This document shows, piece after piece, positions 1 through 12,060 of a DNA stretch of 64,000 nucleotides. Source of the DNA: Steinernema hermaphroditum (Eukaryota > Nematoda > Chromadorea > Rhabditida > Steinernematidae); contig CM059624.1 of the NCBI GenBank assembly GCA_030435675.1, positions 4,550,769 to 4,614,768 of the forward strand, written 5' to 3'. The stretch's first letter is position 1. The number at the start of each line of letters is the position of its first letter. The notes below the pieces were generated by a model that ran no database searches, was not told where the DNA came from, and was given only the letters and a program-made list of their open reading frames with translations. Both the position numbers and the translations under genes were made by a program.

Positions 1-1
1 T

Positions 2-450
2 GGCTATCTTATCGCAAACGCCGAACGCTATGAGATCTCTCTGGAGAAACTCACGGAGGTAAATGCGTTTTGGGGAAATGTTCCATCACAGACAGCGTTT
101 AGAAAAGCGTAGAATACGAGTTCCCGCCTATTTATGGAAGATCTAGTGGATGTGCAACATTCCTAGCGCTATTCTCGCTAGTGACCAAAAGAAGAGTCCG
201 CACAAATACGGTGGTTGCGGGAGGAATGTCGATGTCAGGCCACGTTACAGCGATCAGTGGATATTTAGCGAAAGCTTACGGTGCTTACAAAAAGGGATAG
301 ATTGTTTTCCCAAAAGTGATCGAAAGAGACGTGGAAGAGGAACTTGGCGAAAAGCTGAAAGTAAGCAGTTATAGAAAGGTCAATGCCCATTTTTAGAGGG
401 AGATGGAGGTGATTTACGTGGAAAGCGCAGACGAACGATAGAGCAGATGA
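2..450 (+). CDS. Possible 3' exons of a gene cut by the window edge
   Basis: Not recognised. The first 57 bases are open (GYLIANAERYEISLEKLTE) and end at a plausible donor (gtaaat at 58). A second open block at 301-360 reads IVFPKVIERDVEEELGEKLK in phase and ends at an excellent donor (gtaagc at 361). This is followed 36 bases on by tttttag and the block REMEVIYVESADER at 397 onward. A Lys/Glu-rich frame (ADDSEESASKKTN...) lies just downstream but in another frame, so the last junction is unresolved. The charged composition and good splice sites suggest real exons of a gene whose body lies to the left; a decayed copy is equally possible. Confidence 0.25.
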
Positions 451-539
451 TTCAGAAGAAAGTGCATCAAAGAAGACCAACCTGAAAGAAGAAGAATGGA
501 CGAAAAGGAGGCAAAAAAAGAAGGAAGGAAAGAAATGAA

Positions 540-1763
540 GAAGAAAATAAGAACAAATCTACTCATTTTCGAATTCGTTCTTGTTTAATTCGTCAAATTC
601 TAAATTTGTTAATCGGTGCTTATTCGAAAAAAGGTGAAAAACCTAATGTTAATCCCTATACGTACTCAATGTACAATAAAAAGAGGCTATCATTTCTCAC
701 CTACAAGGAATTCGTTCGGGTGGAGTCGGGCGGTTTTGGCGGTCATCTTGACAAGACGTTGGAACTACGGCTCTCTGGTGTTCCAGGTCATCTGGGAGCC
801 GGGGCGATCATTGCGCCAACAACGATGGCCGAGAACGACCGCTCACTCAACTCATCCGAATGAACGAGAAAGAGAGTGGACGACCCGACCGATCGCTGAA
901 AATACAAATGAAAGACCAGATATCATACCGATTTCATACCCTTTAAGCGCAAAGCGACCAGAAGCTCTGTGATTGGATCCCATAGTATGTGTCTAAAAAC
1001 TGTCTGAACGGCTTGCTTTTATCCAAATGAACGACGACCAGGAGCGACCGCTCACTCAACTCATTCGGCGAGCTTCGAAGATAGCAAAACAAAAGAAACC
1101 AGTGATGGGAAACCAGTCCGAAATGCAAACGAATCTGAGTCTCGAGCTTTCGGACTCGTTCCCATCTCTGATCGAAACCACTGTTGAAAAACATTCGATT
1201 CAAAGGAGTGGACTCAAGTCTGCATGGATCACTTCTCTGTTCGTCTGCGCTCTCTCGCGCCGTTGCGACGAGACAGTCACGCGCAGAAGGGGTGGCGAGC
1301 CGACGACGTCTTGCCGCTCAATAATCCTTCTCGGATTCAAACAGGAGCTGATGAACGGTATTTGGCCTCTCTGCGCCGAATGTGCTCCGAACGCACAAAG
1401 AACCGACTGATCCTGCTTTTGAGTCAGCAAATGGGGTTTTGTAGAAAGCCTGTCTGGCTTGGCGTTTAATAGAGACAGGTCCGGTTGATCATTCGAGACG
1501 ACGAGAATTGCATGGATCGTTCGAAATTTTAAACCAAATCAATTACGCAGATTATCAAATCAAAGAAAACCATGAAGAAATTTAACTTTAACCTCATTTA
1601 ATGTTGCGGTCGATGGCTAACTCTGTATGTGCAAACAGCCGAGCCACTTTTTAACCTTACGCGCATCAAGCGATCGGATTTCCGAGAGTCAGGCGAGAAC
1701 ACTAGAAGTTTATTTGTGATTTTAAGTATGTGAATATTCCGTACAAATGTAGGTGAGTATCGC
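540..1763. other. Gene-free stretch with a short dispersed direct repeat
   Basis: No convincing coding exon is visible on either strand. A direct repeat with core CGACCGCTCACTCAACTCAT occurs at about 834-860 and again at about 1039-1066. Relatives sharing the CGACCGCTCACTyAA and GACCGATCGC blocks occur near 6540-6570 and 8584-8645. These look like remnants of one low-copy dispersed repeat family. Confidence 0.5.
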
Positions 1764-2130
1764 TTATTTTCCTGTTACATATCCTCCGTTGCCGTAAGAA
1801 GGAGCGGAATAGGGAGGGGGGCCATAATTCGGTGGTGGCGGACCGTAGGGCCGAGCATAAGACGATCCTCCACATCCTCCGATGGCCCCTCCACATGGTG
1901 GTGGAGGAGGGGGAGGTGGAGGAGGCGGCGGCGGTGGCAAGGGAGCGGCACATCCACAAGAAGGCGGCGGCGGTGGCGGTCTGAAAGGTCAAAATGAGGT
2001 CACGCAGCCCTGAGGAACGAGTTTCTCACGGGCATCCACATCCTCCGCCTCCTCCGAGAAGAGGACCAAAGAGGAATCCGTTAGAGACGCCGAAGAGGGC
2101 GAAGCAGAGGAGGAGAAGTGAAGAGCGCAT
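1764..2130 (-). CDS. Small secreted Pro/Cys/Gly-rich protein, copy 1
   Basis: Two exons, 2030-2130 and 1764-1980, joined in phase 2 by a 49-base intron; 105 residues. The product has a hydrophobic signal peptide (MRSSLLLLCFALFGVSNG), a Gly-rich patch ending GCGC, two Cys-punctuated polyproline runs and a tail ending GGYVTGK, the family signature. The intron falls immediately after the Cys-Gly-Cys in every copy. The family resembles the low-complexity N-terminal part of nematode ground-like/hedgehog-related secreted proteins, but no C-terminal ground-like domain is present. An extracellular structural role (cuticle, lining or shell) is an inference. Confidence 0.8.
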
Positions 2131-2518
2131 GTTGGATGATTTGGAAGGGTATCTCAAAGGGTTTTATAGGACGCTGGGTAGGCCTTGAGATCCTGTTTGA
2201 GATTACGCAAATCCAGTGGGGTGCACTCACTTGAGGAACACTTTCGTTTTCCGCGCTTATGTAATTGCACAAACTCGTCCGCGGAAGGACATGCACTCAA
2301 GGCGCCGATGACCGCAAACTGGATTACAGCGCATAATGGAGAGATGTTTCGTGTTCTGTTCAGTAGAGGTGCGACTGTGGGGTAAACCCCTTGGTGGCGT
2401 ACCAACGTCTTCACTTTTTCGTAACAGAAGAGTATTATGTGCTGGTCTGATCCGAGGATCAAGATCTTCATGGTTTCGGTTTGTTTTAAACGTAAAATAC
2501 TTAGCATGTATCCATAAT

Positions 2519-3243
2519 TTATTTTCGTGGTTTTTTGAGATCAGTTAATTTCATAATTTCGCCATCCATGATATCAATGGACTCGGCCAGCCTATCCACG
2601 AGCCTATCGTAGCGGGAGCTGTTCTTCCAGAAGTAGTAGAACTCGATGAGTTCGCCCGTAGTCCTCAGAGGCAAGTACCCGTTTCTGATCTTGAAGAAGT
2701 TCTTCCCAAGATTCACGATGCCTTCTTCGAAGGATTCCACCTCTTCCAGCGTCATCTTCTTCCTCGGAACGGTGACAGTCCGTCGCGGAGAGTTGATCGA
2801 AACATCTTCATCTAGCAATTCCACGGCCTCGGGTATACGGTAGCCACTGGAGTAGAGGGCATGGAGGACCTGTTCATCATCGTAGAGTGGGTACTTCCTC
2901 TCCGTCCCGATGGTTCCGTAGAGCGCTAGGATGTTGTTTTCTGTGGCTTCTGGGATCCAGAGCGTTTCGTTGAGCCGATTACGGGGCTTAAGATGGCGTT
3001 TCCCGACGTATTCAGGCAGTTCTGCTTGATAGGAACAGCCCACACGGCTGGTACGTATCTCTTCCTTGATCTGAAAAATCGCCGACTGCTGGAAAGAGAC
3101 GTTTGGCGAAGGCTTACCAACTTCCCGTCGTCAGAAAGCGTTCGTTTCATCTGTAGAAATCGAGAGACACTCGGTTTCTCCTCGTCCGATTCTGGCGATG
3201 ACGACTTCTTTCCATTTTGGAGTTTCTGTAAGCGCGGCGGCAT
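2519..3243 (-). CDS. Compact ELM2-SANT protein, MIER-like, copy 1
   Basis: Two exons, 3118-3243 and 2519-3070 (phase 0), 225 residues. After a Ser/Lys-rich N-terminus of about 45 residues comes an ELM2 segment (VGCSYQAELPEYVG, then ETLWIP), a spacer (DEQVLHALYSSGYRIPEAV) and a SANT domain (FEEGIVNLGKNFFKIRNGYL, then ELIEFYYFWKNSSRYD), the order seen in MIER1-type corepressors. ELM2-SANT modules recruit and activate class I histone deacetylases. This protein stops right after SANT, so it is essentially only the HDAC-binding module. A TTTCAG acceptor sits 2 bases before the ATG, a candidate spliced-leader site. A second copy lies at 13193. Confidence 0.85.
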
Positions 3244-3712
3244 TTCTGAAAGTCCAAAATTAGGAGAACAATCGTACAAGCAGCAGTTCTCACGAGCAGC
3301 CTAAACGTACATGGTGTGAACAACAATTTGGAGGAATCTTCTAAGGTCACCGAAATCGATAATGAAACGACGAGGTGCGAAAGGGTCAAATCGCGCGTGA
3401 ATGAACGATTTGAGGAGATCCATTGATGAATTTACACGTTGGACATTAATGGAAGACCAAACAAGGGCACATGTGACCGTACTCAATGAACTGCGAAGTG
3501 CCTCCCGGAAGGTTTCCACTAACGGTGATTAACTTGAGCGAAATACTTGTTGTTATGGAAATAAAAGTTCCATTTTGTAACCATTTTCATCTTTGTAACC
3601 CAGCAGATAACACAAGCTTAAGCTTCGATATATGAGTATTTCCCAAAATTCCATGTTTTCCGGTCGTGACACTGTCCCCTTAAAGAGACTCTGGCATGTT
3701 AAATAAAGTTCA

Positions 3713-3850
3713 TTAGAAGTTCCGAAAATTTGTGTACGCTTGTTTTCGGGGTCGCTGAGCACGATGGCTAAGTCGGTTTCCCAAACCAAGCAGTTTCCGA
3801 AAAGCGACCCTAGGGTGTAGAATGTGTTTTACCATCGGTCCCAACACGAT
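3713..3850 (-). repeat. Degenerate copy of dispersed repeat R2
   Basis: Read on the minus strand, this carries the R2 blocks GGTAAAACACATTCTACACC, then CGGAAACTGCTTGG, then GCCATCGTGCTCAGCGACC. It is inverted relative to the copies at 3955 and 4240, so the three form a loose inverted arrangement. Confidence 0.55.
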
Positions 3851-3954
3851 TTTTCCGATGGGGTACAAGTTACGCAACACTTTCATTATTGTTGGCCAAA
3901 TAGGTAATCTGTATGTCCGCACTTGGCACAATTTTACTCAGAAGCTTCCGGCGC

Positions 3955-4160
3955 GTCGAATGAGCTCAGGCTCGCTTCGATTGGATAATTGGGTAAAAAG
4001 GCGGGAACTACGGTCGTGTCCGTCATGGAATTCGTGCCGGGGCCGGCAGATCGACAATTAGACAGTAAAGTTCATTCTGCGGCCTAAGGCTTATCTCTCG
4101 GAAACTATCACGCTTTCCAAGAAACTGATTTCAGCATTATGTTGAGCAACATCTAAAACA
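3955..4160 (+). repeat. Dispersed repeat R2
   Basis: Shares with 6838-6990 the ordered blocks TTCGATTGGATAA, an AT-rich TATA-like run, GGAACTACGGTC, an ATG followed by a 20-codon frame, and the stop TAAGGCTTA. The 20-residue frames (MEFVPGPADRQLDSKVHSAA here) differ mostly at replacement positions, so there is no sign that the peptide is under selection. Confidence 0.6.
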
Positions 4161-4239
4161 AGGCATAGAAGGGGTTTTGAAACAAACGGCGAACTCTGCT
4201 TTGCGCTGGAAGCCAAAGTTTGTACGACGTTTTTTTTGT

Positions 4240-4350
4240 CTATTTTTGCTATTTCTCGGAAACTATTACCTTTTCCATGAAACTGATTTCACCATCGTGC
4301 TCAGCGACCTCAAAAACAGGGGCACACAAGTTTTCAGAAGTTATAAAATA
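4240..4350 (+). repeat. Partial copy of dispersed repeat R2 (3' part)
   Basis: Carries TTTCTCGGAAACTATTACC, then CCATGAAACTGATTTCACC, then ATCGTGCTCAGCGACC, matching the 3' part of the copies at 3713 (inverted) and 4095. Confidence 0.5.
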
Positions 4351-6837
4351 CTTTTTTATCCATGAACAACAAAGGAACTTCAAACATTGAGAGGTCCCTT
4401 TCATCCTTTTCGGTTGCCTATTTACTGTAATCTTTGATAAGTGTGGCGGAAAAGAAGTTAAACGACTGTTATGCATGGAGAGGCAAAGATGCACGAGTTA
4501 CGCGCGAATGATTGACGGCCACAACGCACACTTTACAATAAGAATAAGAGTACACGATACAAGAACAGATGTTAAACGAAAAACGGACATTATCAATGTT
4601 CCAACACAGTAGTGTTTCAACAGTCAAAAACGCGATCACACAGCACGTGGCTATTGCGTAGAAGGATAAAGAAGGTAAACGAACAGAAAGAAGAAACATT
4701 CGCGGCCACACGAAGCACGTGACACTAATGCAGTGATTGCGAAATGACGACGTAGTTGTGCCCTGACTCACCACTTCCTAACGCACAGGGTGTCGTCACT
4801 AGAGGCAGGCGCTTTGCAAACAAACGTCAACGGTTCGGACGGGATTGCGCAACACTCTGTAATCTGTTACATTTGACAAAGTCCGGTGCGGACAAAAACG
4901 TCTAGTTCGAACTCTATTGTCGATCCTAATGAGGCAATATTGGACTGGACATACATGTATGCTCAGGCTTGCATAACAAGAAATGTAACATAATAAGCCT
5001 AAAAGTGTTTCTTGTTTGGGAATCGCATAGTTATCAACTGATGAGGATAGAACTCATAACTCGGTCGAGATACTTAGAAAGGTTCCCTTGCTAGGGAAAA
5101 TGGATGGAATAGGTTGTTAAAATAAATATAATTTAGCGAGACCTAATGGCTTTGCACTTGTCAACGGCACGGTGACATTGCTTGAATGTGGACATGGCTT
5201 AAAGCCAAAGGGGAAAGTTTGGCGAGAGCAAGATCAATGTCACATCGATGAGATCTCATTAATGTAGCTGACTCTGCTCTCATTGACCTGACTGAGATTG
5301 ACTTCAGAGCCAGGTGAGCCGAGCCGGCTGGAAATTCGAAATTCCGAGCCCAGCCGGCTTCGTTCTCAGGCGTCGTTGAAGTAGTGAAAATACAAGGTTG
5401 TGAGGGACTGAGAGTGGAACTGAGGAGTGGAATCTGAGTGGACACTGGTCTTTGAGTCGACGGGATTTATTAGCGCAGGATGAGATACAGTTGTTGTGCG
5501 GGAGGACTTGCTCACCGCAGGGAGCTCGAGAGAAGGATTGGACACAGGAGATGAGAAGATCTGACGCGACTACGTCTAGTCGGGGCCGGCCTAGAATGGC
5601 CGTGCAGATTGCTTAAGTAAGGATTCGGAAAGGGGCGTTTCTGACCTTGGGATTCTGCCTCAGGTGTAAGGCAATTAGGCGGCCCGCTTTGGCACATCTC
5701 CCGATATCCGTGATGGATTATCGGTGTGCGCTAAAACCGTCGCTAATTGCAGCGCCACCTGATTGGGCGAGGGCCATAAAGCTTTGGTGTGTGTACGGCG
5801 TCATTAGTCAGAGGTAGAGCTGGCCTCTTGCCTCGAACTGACAGATACCGTATCCATAGGACTTCACAAAGTAAAGAAATGAGCTTTGGATTCTTCGTGC
5901 CGTAAAGTACAAATCGGGTTTCTATAGTTTTGGTTCCGGGCTTTTTCTCAGCGATCACTCAACTATGGCTCACACCTGCCCTCATCTATTTTCGACCGAC
6001 GTCGCCACAGAGTTCGGCAACATAAAAAATAGAAGAAGAAGAAGAGAAGGCCAAAAAGCAGGCGGGAATGGCAAGGTCGCTGATTCATTTCTTACCTTTT
6101 TTTCTATAAAAGCATTTTGTAGAATTGTGTGGTTTCGACTCTTTCTATACTAGATAATATAGCCCGCTTAGGCAAAAGCCTATGCAACATAGTATAAGAA
6201 ACCTTCGCCCACTACATTAAAAATTTAAACAAGATGAAATCATGTTAAGTGCGAATTACGAGAAACGTGTTCTTTAGTCTAACTTCACTTTCAATTGGAT
6301 TACTTCTTCAATAATTTCCTTAAGATCGATTTGGAAAAAATAGACTTTTGAATCTCGAAACCGCGAACTTATGGACTGTGTTTAAAATAACTTCATTGTT
6401 TTGGCACATTCTACACAAATAAACGCAAATAAATATAACCTCTTTTAGTTGGACAGTTTAATTATTTCATGTTTACATGAAAATCTTAAAGGGACCCGAG
6501 CAGCTGACGGCTTATGTTCCACTTTCATCTTCACAGATAGTGAGTGGACCCAACCGATCGCTGGCGACACAAATTAAATACCTCCTGACAGCTTCCATTG
6601 GTGCTTAAAAGGAGGAAAATGGATTTTCTTTATTTCCCAATTTAATTTTTTTTTTCGCTAAACATGGTGGTGAAATCGGTTTCTCGAAAGGCCTAATATT
6701 TTTCCAAGTTTTTCCTTTTTGTTTTTTTCTCTTTTTTTTTGTTTCCAGGAATTAGACTTTACTACGAAATAGACCTATCATGGTATGCACGACGAAATAG
6801 TTTCCTCATTTTTGGACAGAATACGACACACATTGCA

Positions 6838-6990
6838 GATAACTTTGGTCAGCATCTCGATTGGATAAGTGCGTATAAAACGCGGGGAACTACGGTCTTC
6901 TCCTTCATGGAAATTGTGTCGGGACTGGCAGACCGAGAATTTGACAGTAAAACACATTCTGCGCCCTAAGGCTTAGTTCTTGAAAGTTAC
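6838..6990 (+). repeat. Dispersed repeat R2
   Basis: Best conserved copy: TCGATTGGATAAGTGCG, then TATAAAA, GGAACTACGGTC, and an ATG with a 20-codon frame (MEIVSGLADREFDSKTHSAP) ending TAAGGCTTA. The TATA motif about 30 bases before the ATG gives it the look of a captured promoter or a solo terminal repeat. Confidence 0.6.
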
Positions 6991-9900
6991 GAAGTTTTTT
7001 TCGTTTTTTAAAAAAAAAGTTAGTGGTTTTGTAAAGACTAGTTACCTTCATGACCTGGTCCCTTTAAGAGAAAAACGGAGTACACAAGTCCAACAAAAAC
7101 CACGTGAACCATTTTTTAAAGATTTCTTACCTCTGGTTTTAGAGAAAAACCAGATCAAACAATAAAAGCAAGCTGCTGGAGAGGAAAAAATGGCTCACGG
7201 AACCTTTTTCTGAGACACTTTTTAGTGAAGGAAAGGAGGAGATGTCTTGACGTGAACTGTTTGACGTCAAACGCGCGCGGCTCCCGAAGAGAGTCATCAA
7301 AAGTGACTGTGAACAACACACAGGAAACGCAAAATGGCGTCTGATAGCGCCTGATATACCGTTAGAGCTTTTGAAATCGGTTCCAGTCGTTTCCACCTCG
7401 TGATTCATCACTTCGCAATTCACAGACGGATGAGTCATGGCTCGTCCAAGAGCGCATCGGTTTTTATCTCATCAATGTCGATATGATCTGTATCCGACTG
7501 GTCCTTTCGTCCCCACCCACGCCTACCCATGTCCTACACCCCCACAACTTCAATTTCCCACAGAAAAATTGATTGTGCTTGAGCGCCAGTCTCAGGTCGA
7601 CTTTTACCATGTGACCGTATTTTTAGGCTACCACCACCCGTGACTACATCTCACCACCTCCCACTTCAAACGACGCATCCCAAAGAGCGCTTCAAGACCG
7701 CCGATTCGAACATGATACCTTTACGAGCGAACCGGAAAACCGTCCTAATTTACGTAATTTTGCCTAAAACGCACGCGCCGGCGGGGACAAACACGATCGC
7801 CACGGTTGCATGCGACAACGCGCCGAAGACCAAAGGATAGAAAAGTCGCACGTTCGGACTGACAAACACGACCGGCGGTTGTTCTCCGAGTGAGTGCGCC
7901 CTTTGAAAGTGTTGAACGAAGTAGCTGCAGTCATGACGTCATCCACGTCGCTCCGAGGAGCCAACTCATGTTCGGAATTTGTGGATGGTGCTGGAGGAGT
8001 GGGTGGGCGATTTTATGGGGCGCACGGGAATTGATGGAGAGGTCTGGGAATTCAGATGTAGTGGGCCTGGATCCACATAAGATGAAGTGAGCACAGACTA
8101 ATCTGATAAGCAGTCATAGAATGTAGAGGCGGTTTGAAATTGAAATTGACCTGGTTGATTATGTTCGATCATGCTATTTATGAGATTCGACGTCTCATCC
8201 ACCATCAGCCACCACTATTTATGGTTGAAAATGGATTACGGTCCAAATTCAGATTCCATTTTGTCGTTTCTGATCAGAAAAGTTTGGGTAGACCATGTTC
8301 AACAAATTACCTTAAGAAGCTTGGAATTCTTTGAGGATTTTAAGAAACTTCAGTATTCCTAGGTATTTCCATATATTGGCGCCTTACCACCGTTGGTCAT
8401 TATTAGAAACAACGTTGGAATTAGCGTTGGCGTTCGAGTAAAAAAAAGCCGGGTCTCCGAGTCGAATTGTGTCGGAAAAGGTGCCTCGAACTCGAATCGA
8501 AACACCAACCCTAGTTGGCCTTCACAAATCTGAAACGCGGAATTAAAAATGGCATTCGATTCAATGTCCTAGACGGACCACCCAAGAACGACCGCTCACT
8601 TAAGTGATTTTTGAGAGAGCGAACGGCCGACTCGACCGATCGCCAAGAGAAACACCCAAGGTTTTTTTATTTAATGCTGTCTATAAGGTAACCAAATTTC
8701 TACTTTGTTTGCAGCTACGTCAAAACGACATTATAAACGACGATTATTTGTACTTCCCTCTTTGTGAAAGCTTCTCAATTAGAGCAATGGAAATCGCTTG
8801 AATTTGAGAAAATAGCAGCTTCTGTAGTTTGAACTAGAGCTGTGAAAGAGAGTACATTTTAAAGTTCGAACTCTGTCCTCTTCTGGCTTTAGAGGTGACA
8901 GTTAGACATCAGGCGTTTGAAAACTATATAAATCCACATCCACACAGTTTCCCTCCAGACACAACGACTTCGCTTAGATTGACGGATCGTTACACGAGCA
9001 CATAAGAATTAGTGGCGCCTTGACTTGGTCAACGGTCAGTGAGGTTTAATCTGTAGATTAGAGTGAATGCAGTAGTGAACCCCATATGGGATGAGTGATT
9101 TACTTGAAAATCCTTCTTAAAAGAATTTGGCTTGCGTAAAATAAGATTCAATAATGCTATACGGTTAGTGCTTCCGGCAAAGCACGGTCGCAATTTACCG
9201 TTCCACAGATCGATAACCAAAAATCGTTAAAAATGCATAGGGAGCGAAAGATAAACACAAAGTACAGCAGTACTTTATGGAAGTCGGGTCGACTTTCACT
9301 CTTAGATGATTGGACTTATGGCGATGTCTTCATCCACAATTGAAAAGGGCTCCTGTGCATTGGATGCCCACTTGAGCAGCACTGCAGGTTGGAACCAAAT
9401 TTGACGTGCACTTCTCATCCATAGATGACGATTTGGTACTGTATTTTAAATCGTAATGACAATGTCAAGAAGATGACGATGACGCACAAGGCCTGGGAGG
9501 CATCAATGCTTGGAGCTGAGATCCACGAATTGCGAGGAGACCTAATTCAACTGGGCTCACTTAAGAGCGTGAGTCATATGATCTAAGTTATCTAGGCAGG
9601 CTCTAAGTAGGGGGCCCAAATGTTAGGCTGTGTGCAAAATAAATGAATACGAACTGGTTTCGCTCGTCAGCAATCTTGCCCCTCAACAATCTAGATCAGG
9701 GCATCTGTTGTGTACCCTGAGTCCTGATTAGGCCTTTCTCTGTTATGTACAGCAAACATCTTGAGAGTTAAGATTGCTGGCTAGAGAAGCGAGTCCGCAT
9801 TCATTTTTTGAACACGATCTGGTCTTGTTACAAGCTCATTGTCACGGTTTCTGATTAAGTGCTTTTGGTGATATCACCCAGTTGAAAAATGTACTAGACA

Positions 9901-11279
9901 GGTCATGAATGTACAGCTGCCCAAAATCGTCCATACAATCAAGATTAAAGAGCAATTCCACTCATGTTACTGCTCGTTAGCTGCAATTGATGAACATAAT
10001 GGTGACGAGAAACAAGGAATTATTTGGCGAATCTGGATAACTGAGGTTTTGTGGGTTCCCAGTTTCGGTCCAACTGGAAGTTAAACAGGAAGGAAGATAT
10101 TGGCAGATGATATGGCAGGAGCGAAATACAAACAACAGCAAAATGGATTGAAAGTATATACCAAGTAAAGTGGATAAATTGCACTGAAGGATACCTCAAG
10201 GTACAGGCGAACTCAAACTACGATCGCGTCATGTCTAGGTGGCAACGGCACATTTGAGTCTAAATACGTACGGGTTTTAATTGAATTCATGTCACGATTC
10301 CGAAATAAGCAATGTTGTTAAGTCTACGGTTTCTCGGAATGCATTATGCGTCAACAAAGGTGACCTAAACGCTGTTTAGATGATAGTCGGGAGTGGGAGG
10401 AGCAAGTAGACAAATACTCTTGTCTCCTCTCTTATCAACCTACGAAATGCAAATGATACGTCGGACTTTGCCAAACGACAGTCTTTTTCACGACAGAAAA
10501 GTTTTTGGCCAGTCTTTCTAAAATTCCTTCTTGGAAGTCTCGTACCGTCCTCTGTAGACTGGCTAGACACCCTTTTCCTAGACACATTGAGTCTATATTG
10601 TTTCTATACTTGAGTCTATAGCACTCGTTCCAAAGGATGCAAAGAACTAAACATGATCCATCTATAAAATATTTTTAATTCGTCGTAAATTAACTGATTC
10701 GAACAAAGAAACAGTAGTTTGATACGTATCTCATGTTTTCCTGGTGGCCATAAGCGCAGGCATCAAGTCCAGAGCGTTCTATCGTGAGATGAAAATATTC
10801 AAAATTAACAGATGTCCTAATCCACCTTCAGTTCAAACAACAAGATTGAATTCAAAGGATTGCTTTTCTAGTTTTTACAACACATTCTTTGATCACTGGC
10901 CACATTATCCCGAGATAGAACTCTATTGGCAAACACTGTGTATATAGCTTAATCACGATTACAAGTGCACGCGCTGAACACGTAGTCGTCTTAGACATAT
11001 AAACATTTCACTTCATTTCGTTTCTTTATATGGAACTTAGTCAGCTGACGAATATTGCCCTCTTCTCGGTGTACTCTTGTCGGCGGAGACGAAAGCGAAC
11101 GCACTTTGGAGGCCGTCGACAACAACATTATTCTTCGACAACGGCTAATTAAAGTCGGAACGCGTGTTATGTGATTCGATTGAATACGGATTCTTCGAAT
11201 AACTTATTGAATTCAGAGAAACCGTAAAATAGAAACATTTGAAAGCAGATATATAATGGTATAACGTTTTCGGCACAAA

Positions 11280-11906
11280 TTAAACACCACGAAGATACTC
11301 GGAAACAGCCTCGTTGATCTTGGACTCCATGGGAGTGTCCTGCCAGGGAGGAAGCTAAAAGTGATCTTTTAAGAAGACAGCGATTTCTTTCGAATTACAG
11401 TCATGTTCTTCTTCTCTGGACCATCGCCCTTCGAAGATTCAGGGATGTCCATCCAGGAAGGAAGCTTAAAAGGGAATAAAGGTCATACAGAACGGAGGCC
11501 TACGGTCATGTTCTTCTTCTCGTAGTCGCGCCAGATGGGTGGAGTGGGAAGCGCCTAAGAGAAGGGAGTGCATCTTCGGTTGACTTATGTGACCAACCTG
11601 AGATTCTTGACCTTTCACGTTAGCCAGATCGCGCCAGATGGGAGGTGTAGGAAGGACCTGAATGTTTCACATCGGACCATTCCCTACGGGATCGCATCCA
11701 ACCTGAGACTCTTGGCCCTCCTGACTACGGTAGGCATTCAATCTGTGGCGGACATCGGCGATCTTTTGGTCTTCGCTTTCGGGAAGAAGGTTGCCGACGA
11801 GCTGAAACCGGTGGAAGGCATGGAGCCTGAGCAGGGAGGATACCGTATCCAGGGCGGAGACGCTGACGCCCAGAGAGACGAAGAGGAAGAGAGCCTTCGG
11901 GCACAT
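11280..11906 (-). CDS. Secreted astacin-type propeptide without a peptidase domain
   Basis: Five phase-0 exons: 11703-11906, 11598-11657, 11504-11554, 11399-11464 and 11280-11354; 151 residues. It closely matches the 5' half of the astacin gene at 38923-41237 on the other strand, including introns and about 150 bases of promoter. It has the signal peptide ([18 protein letters not shown]) and the four-unit array of short repeats with the motif LPTPPIWRD or LPxWxDxP. Similarity stops at the end of the fifth propeptide exon, where the frame reads EYLRGV and stops. Every start, stop, donor and acceptor is intact, so this may be a working gene rather than debris. The FxGD-like aspartate switch and the peptidase domain are absent. 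It could be a trans-acting propeptide or a young pseudogene. Confidence 0.6.
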
Positions 11907-12060
11907 CTTCGCCGATCTGTTGGACGCCTCTGTGGATCGCTTTTTTATGGTAGGCCGAAGCTGTGAGTTGGAAGCTCGTGGCGACGGCAAAACACATTAT
12001 GACGGTGGAAGAAATGGGATTTCGGCGCAGGTGTGCGGTGGAGCTTCTGTGGAATTTTAG
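11907..12060 (-). promoter_or_regulatory. Duplicated promoter block of the astacin/propeptide genes
   Basis: About 120-150 bases upstream of the propeptide gene are near-identical to the regions upstream of the astacins at 38923 (+) and 35742 (-). Each holds the block GCCACGAGCTTCCAACTCA and a TATA-like run (CCATAAAAAAGCGATCC here, CCATATAAGAACGATCC at 38879) about 40 bases before the ATG. Confidence 0.65.

Larger units (their letters stand above)
3245..11279. other. 8-kb gene-poor stretch with dispersed repeats
   Basis: The frames in this stretch are short, unrelated to known domains and usually mirrored on the other strand, so no gene is called. It holds several degenerate copies of a dispersed repeat (listed separately), AT-rich blocks around 6100-6480 and 6620-6740, a CRE-like TGACGTCA at 7934-7941 with no adjacent gene, and a TATA-like run near 8928. 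The segment 9030-11000 shows nothing recognisable. Confidence 0.5.

Noticed and set aside
5303..5362. GCCGGCTGG ... CCAGCCGGC hairpin
   Set aside because: A single 9-base stem without repeat copies, RNA-gene context or a nearby gene.
7934..7941. Perfect CRE palindrome TGACGTCA
   Set aside because: No recognisable gene nearby; one 8-base match in 64 kb is expected by chance at this frequency.
9668..9790. CAGCAATCTT / AAGATTGCTG inverted repeat
   Set aside because: Only about 10 paired bases and no further arm similarity, too weak for a transposon call.
11280..11906. First taken as a decayed astacin pseudogene
   Set aside because: All five exons, splice sites, start and stop proved intact, so it is reported as a possible propeptide-only gene instead.
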